Shown: positions 16,520 through 24,853, counted from the first letter of the stretch. The stretch: 64,000 nucleotides of DNA from G965279355 sp965279355 (GCA_965279355.1 OZ257155.1:2046001-2110000), one strand, 5' to 3'. The notes: generated by a model not told the origin, from the sequence alone. Program-made: numbers and translations.

Positions 16520-17340
16520 CCGGCGAGTTCGCGCGACCGTTTGGTTGCGACGGCGATGGCGCGGGCCATAAGGTCCTGCAGCCCGCCCTCTTTCGCCATC
16601 AGGACATCGAGTGCAGCCGCCGTCGTACCGCCGGGCGATGTCACGTTGCGGCGCAATTGGTCCGCCGCCTCGGTCGACCGATGCAGCAATTCGCCTGAAC
16701 CGGCCACCGTCGCCCGCGCAAGCTTGAGCGACAGGTCGACGGGAAGCCCGGCGGCCACGCCGGCCTCGGCGAGGCATTCGACCAGCAGGAAGACATAGGC
16801 TGGACCGCTCCCCGACACCGCGGTTACCGGATCGATCAGGCTTTCGTCATCAACCCAAGCCACCTCACCGACCGCCGAGAGAAGCTGCGTCGCGACCTCT
16901 TTCTGCGCAGCCGTCACCCGCGCGTTGGCACAGGCCACCGTGATGCCGCGGCCGATGGCCGCCGGGGTATTGGGCATGGACCGCACGATGGCGGCCTCGC
17001 TGCCGAGATGGGTCTCGAACACCCGCAGCGTCTTGCCGGCGGCGATGGACAGAAAGAGCGTCTCGGCGCTGACGAAGCACCGGTAGTGCGGCACAATCGC
17101 GTCCATGCCCTGCGGCTTGGTCGCGAACACCACCACACGCGGCGCAAACCCGGCAGCGACACCGGCCGCATCGGCGACAATGGTGACAGACGCATTGCCG
17201 CGGAAACCTGCGATGGGGTCCGCGTGGGGTTCAACGATGGTGACGGGTTCGGACGTGCCGCGGGCGAGCCAGCCGCTGAGCAGCGCGCTGCCCATCTTGC
17301 CGCATCCGACCAGCAGCACGCCGGATCGGCGCGCGCTCAT
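16516..17340 (-). CDS. proC: Pyrroline-5-carboxylate reductase
   Basis: 274 aa, full length. The NAD(P)H Rossmann motif is LLVGCGKMGSALLSGWL; IAAGKTLRVFE and SMPNTPAAIGRGIT follow in the usual places. The C-terminal dimer domain has AVSGSGPAYVFLLVECLAEAGVAAGLP, the ProC signature. It catalyses the last step of proline synthesis, reducing 1-pyrroline-5-carboxylate. It lies 15 nt downstream of a YbjN-domain gene in an order common in alphaproteobacteria. Confidence 0.96.
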   Translation of the reverse strand: MSARRSGVLLVGCGKMGSALLSGWLARGTSEPVTIVEPHADPIAGFRGNASVTIVADAAGVAAGFAPRVVVFATKPQGMDAIVPHYRCFVSAETLFLSIAAGKTLRVFETHLGSEAAIVRSMPNTPAAIGRGITVACANARVTAAQKEVATQLLSAVGEVAWVDDESLIDPVTAVSGSGPAYVFLLVECLAEAGVAAGLPVDLSLKLARATVAGSGELLHRSTEAADQLRRNVTSPGGTTAAALDVLMAKEGGLQDLMARAIAVATKRSRELAG

Positions 17341-17355
17341 GACGGCATCAAACTA

Positions 17356-17862
17356 TCAGGCTTCGCCGATCGGATCGAGGCAAGCCGCGGTCACGGCTTC
17401 CGCCGGGTCCTTGCCGCCCCAGATCACGTACTGGAATGCCGGGTAGAAGCGCTCGCATTCATGCAGCGCGACATCGACCAGGTCTTCGAGCTGCTCGACC
17501 GCGGCACCGCGCGCGCCGCGCAGCGGCACGGCGTGCCGGAAGATCGGCTGGCCGTCTTCGGAGGACAGGTCGAAATGGCCGAGCCAGAGGCGCTCGTTAG
17601 TGAGCGCCAGCAGTTCGTTGACCGCCGACTTGCGATGCTTGGGGACTTTAAGATCCAGCGCGCAGGAGAAGTGCAGCGCGCTCATATCCGGGCTCCAGGC
17701 GAAGTAGACGCGATAATCGCACCACTTGCTGGGAATATGCGCCATCAGCTCTTCATCGTTGGCGCGCTCGAACGGCCATTCATGGGCCGTGATGATTTCT
17801 TCGATGAGATCCAGGGGATTGGAATTCGGTCCGGCCGTGGCGGCAACCGAGACTTGCGGCAT
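17356..17862 (-). CDS. YbjN domain-containing protein
   Basis: 168 aa from ATG 17862, which has GGGAGG 7 nt upstream; a further in-frame start at 17922 has no such site. The YbjN domain covers about residues 15-145 (NPLDLIEEIITAHEWPFERANDEEL, then YRVYFAWSPDMSALHFSCALDLKVP), resembling the type III secretion chaperone-like fold. The function is unknown; YbjN proteins are linked to stress and motility phenotypes in enterics. It is cotranscribed with proC. Confidence 0.88.
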   Translation of the reverse strand: MPQVSVAATAGPNSNPLDLIEEIITAHEWPFERANDEELMAHIPSKWCDYRVYFAWSPDMSALHFSCALDLKVPKHRKSAVNELLALTNERLWLGHFDLSSEDGQPIFRHAVPLRGARGAAVEQLEDLVDVALHECERFYPAFQYVIWGGKDPAEAVTAACLDPIGEA

Positions 17863-18119
17863 GGGTTCTGCCTCCCAAAGGCGCTGCGCATACTGTCCGG
17901 CCCCGGGGATCGCCTTCCTCAAAACTCAGGATCGAAGTCCCAAACTTCTAGGAAATCTTGTGTGCGACGCGGCCCCGAAACGCTACAGAAAGTAGGGTCG
18001 CATAACGGGAATCGGCGTCGCAAGGAAATTAAAGCGCTTTGGTGGATTACCTGTGGAAAAAAAGCCGCTTTCCGCCAATTCCCTCCTACGACGCGACGGC
18101 TGAGGCGCCGGCGCGGATT

Positions 18120-18398
18120 TTAAGCGCCGGACTGCGACTGGTCCGGCGTGCGCGTGCGCAACAGCTCTTCGAGGTCGGCAACCCTGGCCGCCAGAGCCTC
18201 GTTTTCTTCACGCGCCCGCACGGCCATCGCCTTCACCACCTCGAATTCCTCGCGGGTCACGAGGTTCTGGTTCTTCAGCCACGCTTCGAGCCGCGTCCGC
18301 AACTGCGCCTCGATCTCGTCGCGCACGCCGGTCAGCGCGCCCAGCGCGCCGCTGGCGGCACGGGCCATATCGTCGATCAGGCGGTTATCGGCTGGCAT
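18120..18398 (-). CDS. ubiK: Accessory factor UbiK family protein (BMFP domain)
   Basis: 92 aa from ATG 18398, preceded by GGAGG. An N-terminal helix (RLIDDMARAASGALGALTGVRDEIEAQLRTRLEAWLKNQNLVTREEFEVVK) is followed by a coiled coil (AMAVRAREENEALAARVADLEELL), the BMFP architecture. UbiK assists ubiquinone biosynthesis as part of the soluble Ubi complex in E. coli. In many alphaproteobacteria it is divergent from lgt; here hldD lies between them. Confidence 0.88.
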   Translation of the reverse strand: MPADNRLIDDMARAASGALGALTGVRDEIEAQLRTRLEAWLKNQNLVTREEFEVVKAMAVRAREENEALAARVADLEELLRTRTPDQSQSGA

Positions 18399-18512
18399 CT
18401 GAATCCTCCGGTCACGGTCACCCCCCATTATGAAGACAGGGCGCGGCGTTGCAACAGACGGCAGTGCCGCCTATAACCGACCGGGTCGCGTCGTCGCAGG
18501 AATCTTCCACAC

Positions 18513-19505
18513 ATGGCCATGATCGTCGTCACCGGCGGCGCCGGATTCATCGGCTCCAATCTGCTGGCCGCCCTCGAGCGCCGCGGCGGCGCCGATCTCG
18601 TCGTGGTCGACCGGCTGGGCAGCGACGACAAGTGGCGCAACATCGCCAGGCGCGAAATCGCCGACATCGTTCCGCCGGAACAGTTGTCGAGCTTTCTCGA
18701 TACGCATGAGCGCGAGATCGAGACGATCTTCCATCTGGGCGCGATCTCGACCACCACCGAATCCGACGCCGATCTCATCGTGCGCGAGAATTTCCGCTTC
18801 ACCCTGTCGCTGTGGAACTGGGCGGCGCAGAACGAGCGGCGGTTCATCTACGCATCATCGGCCGCGACCTATGGCGACGGCGCCGCCGGCTTCGACGACG
18901 ATGCATCGCCTGGCGCGCTGGCGAAGCTGCGCCCGCTCAATCCCTATGGCTGGAGCAAGCACCTTCTCGACCGCCGCGTGGCGCGGCTGCTGGCCAACGC
19001 CGCAGTCCGTCCGCTGCAGCATGTCGGCCTGAAATTCTTCAACGTCTACGGGCCGAACGAGTATCACAAAGGCGGGCAGCGCTCGGTCGTGCACCATCTC
19101 TTCCCCCGCGCGAAAGCCGGCGAGAAGGCAGTGCTCTTCAAGTCGCACAATCCGAAATACAAGGATGGCGGCCAGCTCCGCGACTTCATCTGGGTTGGCG
19201 ACTGCGTCTCCGTCATGCTGTGGCTGCTCGACCATCCGAACGTGAACGGGCTGTTCAACCTCGGCACCGGCAAGGCGCGGAGCTTCGTCGATCTTGCCAA
19301 GGCGCTCTATGCCGCGACCGGCAGCAAGCTTGAGATCGACTACGTGCCGACCCCGGTCGAGATCCGCGACAAGTACCAGTATTTCACCGAAGCGAAGATG
19401 GAACGGCTGCGCGCCGCCGGTTACACGCTACCGATGACGTCGCTCGAAGACGGCATCGGCCTCTACGTGAAGAACCATCTCGCCACCGACGACCCTTATG
19501 TCTGA
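18513..19505 (+). CDS. hldD: ADP-L-glycero-D-manno-heptose 6-epimerase
   Basis: 330 aa extended SDR. The NADP-binding motif is VTGGAGFIGSNLL; the catalytic YxxxK is in NPYGWSKHLLDRR; the heptose epimerase signature NVYGPNEYHKGGQRSVVHHLF and DGGQLRDFIWVGD are intact. It converts ADP-D-glycero-D-manno-heptose to the L,D form for LPS inner core. No other hld or waa genes are adjacent. It sits between ubiK and lgt and is followed by a palindromic repeat. Confidence 0.95.
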   Translation: MAMIVVTGGAGFIGSNLLAALERRGGADLVVVDRLGSDDKWRNIARREIADIVPPEQLSSFLDTHEREIETIFHLGAISTTTESDADLIVRENFRFTLSLWNWAAQNERRFIYASSAATYGDGAAGFDDDASPGALAKLRPLNPYGWSKHLLDRRVARLLANAAVRPLQHVGLKFFNVYGPNEYHKGGQRSVVHHLFPRAKAGEKAVLFKSHNPKYKDGGQLRDFIWVGDCVSVMLWLLDHPNVNGLFNLGTGKARSFVDLAKALYAATGSKLEIDYVPTPVEIRDKYQYFTEAKMERLRAAGYTLPMTSLEDGIGLYVKNHLATDDPYV

Positions 19506-19513
19506 AAATCTTT

Positions 19514-19627
19514 TGTCATCCCGTGCGCAGTGCAGCGCGCAGCTGTGCACTGCAGACACGGGACCCACCGCAATAGGTCCCGGGTTAGCAGCGCAGCATT
19601 TCATGCTGCGCAGCACCCGGGATGACA
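19514..19627. repeat. Mosaic palindromic repeat element, about 114 bp
   Basis: Outer inverted repeats are tgtcatcccg (19514-19523) and cgggatgaca (19618-19627). Inside are three further perfect hairpins: gcagtgca/tgcactgc (19527-19534 / 19546-19553), gggacc/ggtccc (19560-19565 / 19576-19581) and gcgcagca/tgctgcgc (19591-19598 / 19604-19611). It has no coding capacity. The structure is that of a REP/MITE-like element; it ends 13 nt before the lgt start and fills the hldD-lgt gap. Confidence 0.8.
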
Positions 19628-19640
19628 GGTAAGAGAAGCC

Positions 19641-20453
19641 ATGCTCACCATCGCCTTCCCGACGATCGATCCCATTGCCATCCAGCTTGGGCCGCTGGCC
19701 ATCCGCTGGTACGCGCTGGCCTATATCGCCGGTATCGTGCTGGGCTGGCGCTACGCGCTTTATCTCTCGCAGCGCCCACCCGTGTTCATGACGCGGGAAG
19801 CCATCGACGATTTCATCGTCTGGGTGACGCTGGGCGTCATCCTCGGCGGACGGCTCGGCTTTGTCTTCTTCTATCAGCCCGGCCGCTTTCTCGAGAACCC
19901 GCTGGAAGCGCTGCAGCTCTGGCACGGCGGCATGTCGTTCCATGGCGGACTGGTCGGCGTGCTGGTCGCGGTGGCCATCTTCGCGCACCGCCGCGGCATC
20001 TCCGGTCTTTCGCTGGGCGACATTGTTGCCAGCGTGACGCCGATTGGCCTGTTCTTCGGCCGCCTCGCGAATTTCATCAACGGCGAACTTTACGGCCGCG
20101 CGACCGATGTCCCGTGGGCAATGGTGTTTCCCGGCGGCGGGCCGGCACCGCGCCATCCCAGCCAGCTCTACGAAGCACTGGCCGAAGGACTCATCCTGTT
20201 CCTGGTGATGATCTGGTTCAATCACCGCACGGAGTGGCGGCGCCAGCCCGGCCGGATCGGCGGCGTGTTCCTCTGCGGCTACGCCGTCGCGCGCATGTCG
20301 GGTGAATTATTCCGCGAGCCGGATTCCTATCTCGGATTCCTCTTGGGCGGAGCAACGATGGGGCAGCTTCTGTCACTGCCGATGTTGCTCGGCGGTGCGT
20401 ATCTTATCATCGCCGGCAGCAAACGGAAGCCCCTCCCCGTCCACGTGAAATGA
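19641..20453 (+). CDS. lgt: Prolipoprotein diacylglyceryl transferase
   Basis: 270 aa inner-membrane enzyme with about seven TM segments. It has the HGGMSFHGG segment and the Lgt signature GRLANFINGELYGR, plus HPSQLYEAL near the C-terminal third. It transfers a diacylglyceryl group from phosphatidylglycerol to the lipobox cysteine of prolipoproteins. It overlaps midA by 4 nt. A lipoprotein candidate for this pathway lies three genes downstream. Confidence 0.96.
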   Translation: MLTIAFPTIDPIAIQLGPLAIRWYALAYIAGIVLGWRYALYLSQRPPVFMTREAIDDFIVWVTLGVILGGRLGFVFFYQPGRFLENPLEALQLWHGGMSFHGGLVGVLVAVAIFAHRRGISGLSLGDIVASVTPIGLFFGRLANFINGELYGRATDVPWAMVFPGGGPAPRHPSQLYEALAEGLILFLVMIWFNHRTEWRRQPGRIGGVFLCGYAVARMSGELFREPDSYLGFLLGGATMGQLLSLPMLLGGAYLIIAGSKRKPLPVHVK

Positions 20454-21514
20454 CCCCGCTCGGCGCGGAGATCGCCCGGCAGATCGAGCGAGACGGCCCG
20501 ATGCCGGTCGAATCATTCATGCGCCTGTGCCTGTCACATCCCGAACACGGCTATTACCGGACACGTCCGCCGATCGGCGCCGCGGGCGATTTCATCACGG
20601 CGCCGGAGATCAGCCAGATCTTCGGCGAACTGATCGGTCTCTGGGCCGCGGAGATCTGGATGGCCATGGGACGGCCGGCGCCGATCCGCCTGATCGAACT
20701 TGGACCCGGTCGCGGCACCCTGATGAAGGACGCGCTGCGCGCCGTCGCAAAAGTTGTTCCCGAATTCCGCACCGCCATCGATCTCCATCTGGTCGAGATC
20801 AATCCGCTGCTGCGCGCAACACAGCAGGATGCGTTCGCCGACGCCACGCCGCGTTGGCATGATAATCTGACGACGGTACCCGACGGTCCCGCCATCATCA
20901 TCGCCAACGAGTTCTTCGACGCGCTGCCGATCCGTCAGGTCGTGCGCGATGGAAACACCTGGCGCGAGCGCGTGGTGACGCGTGATGGCGATGCGTTTGC
21001 GTTTGCATCAGGCACCACGGCGGACGGACTGGCCAACGCCCCCGACGGCGCCATCGTTGAGACCTCTCCCGAAGGCGAAGCGCTGGCCGGTGCCATCGCC
21101 GCCCGAATAGCCACACAAGGAGGCGCTGCGCTCATTATCGACTACGGGCCGATGACCCGCGGCACCGGTGACACCCTGCAGGCGCTGCGCGCGCAGCAAA
21201 AGGTCTCCCCTCTTGCCGAGCCCGGCCTTGCCGATCTCACCGCTCATGTCGATTTTGCCGGATTGGCCGAAGCTGCCCGCGCCAGCGGCGCGATCGTCTA
21301 CGGGCCGATACCGCAGGGGCGTTTTCTTCATCGCCTTGGCATTGCCGCCCGCACCGCAATCCTTCTCAAGACCGCGTCCCCGACGCAGGCCCGCACGCTC
21401 ACCGGCGCGGTAGGACGCTTGATTGACGACGCCCAAATGGGCACCCTCTTCAAGGCTGTCGCAGTCCTAGACTCCTGTCTGCCCGTTCCTCCTGGATTCG
21501 ATCCGATATGCTGA
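20450..21514 (+). CDS. SAM-dependent methyltransferase, MidA/NDUFAF7 family
   Basis: 354 aa. Features of the family: HPEHGYYRTRPPIGAAGDFITAPEISQIFGELIGLWAAEIW at residues 20-70, the SAM-binding IELGPGRGTLMKDALR, and IIANEFFDALPIRQVV. Mitochondrial homologues methylate the NDUFS2 subunit of complex I on arginine; the bacterial substrate is probably the complex I 49-kDa homologue but is not shown here. It is coupled to lgt (ATGA overlap) and followed 7 nt later by pgeF, a common alphaproteobacterial order. Confidence 0.92.
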   Translation: MTPLGAEIARQIERDGPMPVESFMRLCLSHPEHGYYRTRPPIGAAGDFITAPEISQIFGELIGLWAAEIWMAMGRPAPIRLIELGPGRGTLMKDALRAVAKVVPEFRTAIDLHLVEINPLLRATQQDAFADATPRWHDNLTTVPDGPAIIIANEFFDALPIRQVVRDGNTWRERVVTRDGDAFAFASGTTADGLANAPDGAIVETSPEGEALAGAIAARIATQGGAALIIDYGPMTRGTGDTLQALRAQQKVSPLAEPGLADLTAHVDFAGLAEAARASGAIVYGPIPQGRFLHRLGIAARTAILLKTASPTQARTLTGAVGRLIDDAQMGTLFKAVAVLDSCLPVPPGFDPIC

Positions 21515-21521
21515 GCCCCAG

Positions 21522-22295
21522 ATGCTGAGCCTTGGCCCTCTCAATCGCCTGGACGGCGTGCGTCACGCGTTCTTCACCCGCGAAGGCGGCGTGAGCAACG
21601 GCGTCTTCACATCGCTCAACTGCGGGCTGGGTTCCGGCGATACGATCGAGAATGTTCAGACCAACCGCGCGCGCTGCGCCGAGCGCCTCGACGTGGCACC
21701 GGATCAGCTGCTCACGCTCTATCAGGTGCACAGCGCCGATGCGGTGACCATCGACGCGCCGTTTCAGAGCGATGACCGACCCCGGGCCGACGCCATGGTC
21801 ACCAACCGCCCAGGCATCGCGCTTGGTGTGCTGGCTGCCGATTGCGCGCCGGTCCTGCTGGCCGATGCAAAGGCGCGCGTGATCGGCGCCGCCCATGCCG
21901 GCTGGAAGGGTGCGCTCAGCGGCGTCGTGGCATCGACGGTAAAAGCCATGGTCGCGCTCGGCGCGGACCCGGCCAACATCGTTGCCGGCATCGGTCCCTG
22001 CATCGCGCAGCGCTCCTATGAAGTCGGCCCGGAATTTCCGCTGCACTTCACCCAGAAGAATGCCGAATACGAAATTTTCTTTGCGCCGTTCCGCAACCGC
22101 GACGGTGCCGCGAAATTCCTGTTCGACCTGCGCGGCTTTGTCGGCGCGACACTCACAGAGGCTGGCGTCAAACAGGTCTATGACTTGCCGCACGACACCT
22201 GCCGTGAGGACCGCTTCTTCAGCTATCGCCGCACCTGCCTGCGGGGTGAAAATGACTACGGACGCGGCCTGTCGGCAATCGCGCTGGAGCCATGA
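21522..22295 (+). CDS. pgeF: Peptidoglycan editing factor PgeF (polyphenol oxidase/laccase-domain family)
   Basis: 257 aa. The zinc/active-site motifs of the YfiH family are visible: TLYQVHSADAV with its His, AADCAPVLLAD with its Cys, and AHAGWKGALSGVV with its His, then GIGPCIAQRSYEVG and CREDRFFSYRRT near the end. The family removes wrongly incorporated L-Ser from muropeptide precursors; it was formerly called multicopper polyphenol oxidase. It is third in the lgt-midA-pgeF-lipoprotein unit. Confidence 0.94.
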   Translation: MLSLGPLNRLDGVRHAFFTREGGVSNGVFTSLNCGLGSGDTIENVQTNRARCAERLDVAPDQLLTLYQVHSADAVTIDAPFQSDDRPRADAMVTNRPGIALGVLAADCAPVLLADAKARVIGAAHAGWKGALSGVVASTVKAMVALGADPANIVAGIGPCIAQRSYEVGPEFPLHFTQKNAEYEIFFAPFRNRDGAAKFLFDLRGFVGATLTEAGVKQVYDLPHDTCREDRFFSYRRTCLRGENDYGRGLSAIALEP

Positions 22296-22301
22296 CCCGG
22301 A

Positions 22302-22370
22302 ATGCCGTACCTCGCTCTGCTCGCGCTGTTTTTTGTGATCTGTCTTCTGGTGACCTGCATTGTGGCTTAA
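22302..22370 (+). CDS. Possible 22-aa hydrophobic peptide
   Basis: ATG at 22302, 6 nt after the pgeF stop, encodes a 22-residue single transmembrane segment (MPYLALLALFFVICLLVTC...) ending at TAA 22368-22370. It overlaps the TTG start (22360) of the following lipoprotein in another frame. There is no strong ribosome site, but spacing would allow re-initiation from pgeF. It may be a leader that couples translation into the lipoprotein gene, or chance. Confidence 0.35.
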   Translation: MPYLALLALFFVICLLVTCIVA

Positions 22371-23211
22371 CCGACTGCTTCCGCTGTTGGCTCTGACGCT
22401 GGCGCTTGCCGCCTGTGGCGAATTGCCGCGCCCATTCCAACCCGAGACCAAAAACGACGACAATCCGCTGCTTGTGCTGAAGGATCGCGCAGGCGTGGTC
22501 ATCCGCCCGGTTGAGGGTCTACCGCCGGACAGCAGCCAGGCTCTGACCGAAGCGCTCTCCTCCGCGCTGCAGGCGCAGGGCATCGTCGCGACGACGGGGG
22601 CCGGCAACGCCGCGAGCCTGACCCTCAGCGGCATCGCGTGGAAGGAAGCCGACGGCTATCTGGTGACGCTGGTTCTGACGGAACCCAAGGGCGCGCCGAT
22701 GCGCAGCGTGGTCGCGCATCTCGGCAATCAGGCCTCGACCGAAGCGAAAGCATGGGCCGGCTACGCAACGGCGATGGCCAAATCCGTCGCCGCCGCGTTC
22801 GAGAGCGAAGGAACGAACCCCGGGAACACTGCCAAGCCACGGATCATGATCGGCGCCGTGACCGGTGTTCCCGGCGACGGCGGCCGCGCGCTGGAACGCT
22901 CGCTTGGCTTCACGCTGCGTCGAAACACCATCGAGGTGACCGACAGCGCGGCCGAAGCAACCCACCTCGTTGTCGGCACCGTGCGCATCGCGCCGCCGCG
23001 CGGACCCACCGGCAATGAAATCCAGAACATCCAGGTCCAATGGACGGTGACGCGCGCCGACAAGTCCGAGGTCGGTCAACTGCGTCAAGCCAACGACGTG
23101 CCCGCCAGGATGATCGACCGTGACTGGGCGCAGATCGCGCTGGCTGTCGCCGAAGCCGCCGCCGAGGATATCGCGCAGCTGGTGATCAGGGCGCCGTCAG
23201 CGCAGCGCTAG
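22360..23211 (+). CDS. Predicted lipoprotein of unknown function
   Basis: 283 aa from TTG 22360. A short basic N-terminus and hydrophobic run end in the lipobox LAAC (Cys about residue 19), so it should be lipidated. The mature part shows two related alpha/beta halves: residues about 45-150 (VVIRPVEGLPPDSSQALTEALSSALQAQGIVAT...) and 165-275 (RIMIGAVTGVPGDGGRALERSLGFTLRRNTIEVT...ATHLVVGTVRI). This suggests an internal duplication of a fold similar to periplasmic lipoproteins that bind other envelope parts. It is last in the lgt-midA-pgeF operon. I do not recognise a named family. Confidence 0.85.
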   Translation: MWLNRLLPLLALTLALAACGELPRPFQPETKNDDNPLLVLKDRAGVVIRPVEGLPPDSSQALTEALSSALQAQGIVATTGAGNAASLTLSGIAWKEADGYLVTLVLTEPKGAPMRSVVAHLGNQASTEAKAWAGYATAMAKSVAAAFESEGTNPGNTAKPRIMIGAVTGVPGDGGRALERSLGFTLRRNTIEVTDSAAEATHLVVGTVRIAPPRGPTGNEIQNIQVQWTVTRADKSEVGQLRQANDVPARMIDRDWAQIALAVAEAAAEDIAQLVIRAPSAQR

Positions 23212-23214
23212 GCA

Positions 23215-23625
23215 TCACGCCGGCTTGGGTGCCAGCGCCTCGATGATGCGGCAATCCGAGATGCTGCCGCCCTGACACTGACCGATGAGGTGGCGCAGTT
23301 CTTTTTCCAGCCGCTTCAGGTCGCTGATTTTCTTCGTCACGTCGTCCAGATGATTGCGCGCGATGCGGTCCGCAGCAGTGCAATCCTGATCCTCGTGGCT
23401 TGAGAGCTCCAGAAGCTCCTTCGCCTCATCCAGGCTAAAGCCGAGGTCCCGCGCCCGCCGGACGAAATGCAGCCGGGCGACATGCTCTTTTCCATAGGCC
23501 CGGTAGTTCCCGGCCGTGCGCGGCGGCTTGGGCAGGATTCCGATCCGCTCGTAATAGCGGATGGTTTCCGCCTTGCAGCCGGTTTCCCGGGCCAGATCGC
23601 CGATTGTGATTTCGGTATGGGCCAT
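23215..23625 (-). CDS. MerR family metal-responsive transcriptional regulator (CadR/PbrR/ZntR-like)
   Basis: 136 aa from ATG 23625, which has GGTGG 6 nt upstream. The winged HTH is ITIGDLARETGCKAETIRYYERIGILPKPPRTAGNYRAYG; a long dimerisation helix follows (LDDVTKKISDLKRLEKELRHLIGQC). Metal-site cysteines are plausible at C80 (DQDCTAAD) and in the C-terminal loop CQGGSISDCRI, the arrangement in CadR/PbrR-type sensors. It is divergent from a CDF exporter whose promoter has a 19-bp spacer and dyad. The metal is probably Cd, Zn, Pb or Co. Confidence 0.92.
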   Translation of the reverse strand: MAHTEITIGDLARETGCKAETIRYYERIGILPKPPRTAGNYRAYGKEHVARLHFVRRARDLGFSLDEAKELLELSSHEDQDCTAADRIARNHLDDVTKKISDLKRLEKELRHLIGQCQGGSISDCRIIEALAPKPA

Positions 23626-23638
23626 ATGCATCCACCGC

Positions 23639-23669
23639 TTGACCTTGTAGTCGCTACAACCCCCATCTT
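23639..23669 (+). promoter_or_regulatory. MerR-type promoter/operator of the CDF exporter gene
   Basis: TTGACC (-35, 23639-23644) and CATCTT (-10, 23664-23669) are 19 bp apart, the overlong spacing MerR proteins untwist. The spacer holds the dyad ttgtag-tcg-ctacaa (23645-23659). It points to the exporter gene at 23705. Confidence 0.75.
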
Positions 23670-23704
23670 AGGAGAAGTCCGAAGTCTCCCAAAGGATTGT
23701 GAGC

Positions 23705-24331
23705 ATGGCCGACCATTGTTGCGCACCCAGCACCCCGCCCCGGGATGACCGCTACCGGCGGATCATCATCGCCGCCTTGGTGATCAACGCGGGCATGTTC
23801 GCGGTCGAAGTTGTGGCGGGCCTTGCCGCCGCATCGGTCGCCTTGCAGGCCGACGCGCTCGATTTCCTGTCCGACGCCGCCAATTATGCGATCAGCCTTC
23901 TGGTGCTCGGGATGGCGCTGAAATGGCGCGCGCGGGCCGCCCTGCTGAAAGGCTGGTCGCTCGGCGTTCTCGGACTTGTCGTGTTTGCCTCTACCGTGGG
24001 TAACGTCCTCGCCGGAACGGTGCCAGAAGCCGGCGTCATGGGCCTGGTCGGCACGCTGGCGCTCATCGCCAATGTCGGCGTCGCGGCGATGCTGTTCGCC
24101 TATCGCACCGGCGACAGCAACATGCGCTCGGTCTGGCTGTGCTCGCGCAACGACGCCATCGCCAATGTCGGCGTGCTGCTGGCGGCGCTGGGCGTGTTCG
24201 GCACCGCGACCGGCTGGCCGGACGTCATTGTCGCTTCTGTCATCGTCGGGCTTTCCGTCTCGGCGGCCGTCCAGATCATCCGTCAGGCGAACGCGGAACT
24301 TCGCCATACACTTCACGCTGCTGCGGAGTAA
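23705..24331 (+). CDS. Cation diffusion facilitator family exporter without C-terminal domain
   Basis: 208 aa from ATG 23705 (AAAGGA 8 nt upstream); a GTG at 23699 is too close to that site. An N-terminal cysteine pair (ADHCCAP) may bind metal. Six TM segments follow. The metal site residues are in TM2 (ADALDFLSDAANYAISL, giving D...D) and TM5 (CSRNDAIANVGVLLA), so aspartates and asparagine replace the His of zinc CDFs. The usual cytoplasmic C-terminal domain is absent, as in the MerR-linked short CDF class. Likely a proton-coupled exporter of a divalent metal. Confidence 0.9.
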   Translation: MADHCCAPSTPPRDDRYRRIIIAALVINAGMFAVEVVAGLAAASVALQADALDFLSDAANYAISLLVLGMALKWRARAALLKGWSLGVLGLVVFASTVGNVLAGTVPEAGVMGLVGTLALIANVGVAAMLFAYRTGDSNMRSVWLCSRNDAIANVGVLLAALGVFGTATGWPDVIVASVIVGLSVSAAVQIIRQANAELRHTLHAAAE

Positions 24332-24336
24332 GCGCC

Positions 24337-24585
24337 ATGCCCGACATCGATCCAGCCCAAACCTATTTTCTGCTGTTGGTCGTCCAGGCGTTGCATCTGC
24401 TGCATCACCGGCTGGCTAAACGACACATCGGATTTACTGAGGTCCTGGCGGGCGCTGTGTTGCTGGTGCCGCCGGGAAGCGCGCTCGTGCCGGCATTCGT
24501 TCTCATCGCCGCGCATCTTCTGCTCGTCACCGCGCAGGTCGTCGGCAGCCTGTTTATCCGCCGGCTGTCACCGGACTGGCGCTAG
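24337..24585 (+). CDS. Small membrane protein of the metal-efflux unit
   Basis: 82 aa from ATG 24337, with GGAG 8 nt upstream and 5 nt after the exporter stop, so it is cotranscribed. It has about two TM segments (QTYFLLLVVQALHLLHHRLA and VPAFVLIAAHLLLVTAQVVGSLFI). Several His residues (LHLLHHRL) sit at the end of TM1. It may be an accessory membrane partner of the exporter; I do not recognise the family. Confidence 0.75.
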   Translation: MPDIDPAQTYFLLLVVQALHLLHHRLAKRHIGFTEVLAGAVLLVPPGSALVPAFVLIAAHLLLVTAQVVGSLFIRRLSPDWR

Positions 24586-24634
24586 CACCCAGATACCTCA
24601 GGAACGATGGGCCCTATCGCCAGTTTCTATACTT

Positions 24635-24853
24635 ATGAAAGTACAGGATACCCAGGGCGAGTTGGCGCGTTTGATCGGCGAATACGCCCATCTCAAACAG
24701 CAGGGCGTCGATACCCATGGCGGCCGGGAGTTGCGCGGTCTGCGCGTGCGCATGAAGGTTTTCTGGGACGGCAACCGCCGCGACTTGTCGCCGGCGGATA
24801 ACGGTCGCCTGCGCGAGATCATCACCGCGATCGACAAGATGTCACTGGCTTAA
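24635..24853 (+). CDS. Small hypothetical protein (72 aa)
   Basis: 72 aa, charged, probably helical with no membrane segment (VQDTQGELARLIGEYAHLKQQGVDTHGG..., ending NGRLREIITAIDKMSLA). The 3' end overlaps the convergent SLC13 permease gene by 12 nt. It follows the metal-efflux unit after 49 nt. Function unknown. Confidence 0.6.
   Translation: MKVQDTQGELARLIGEYAHLKQQGVDTHGGRELRGLRVRMKVFWDGNRRDLSPADNGRLREIITAIDKMSLA

Noticed and set aside
21508..21531. Direct repeat atgctgagcc at 21508 and 21522 as a possible insertion footprint
   Set aside because: It spans the midA stop and pgeF start and is short; it is more simply chance or duplication at the start site.
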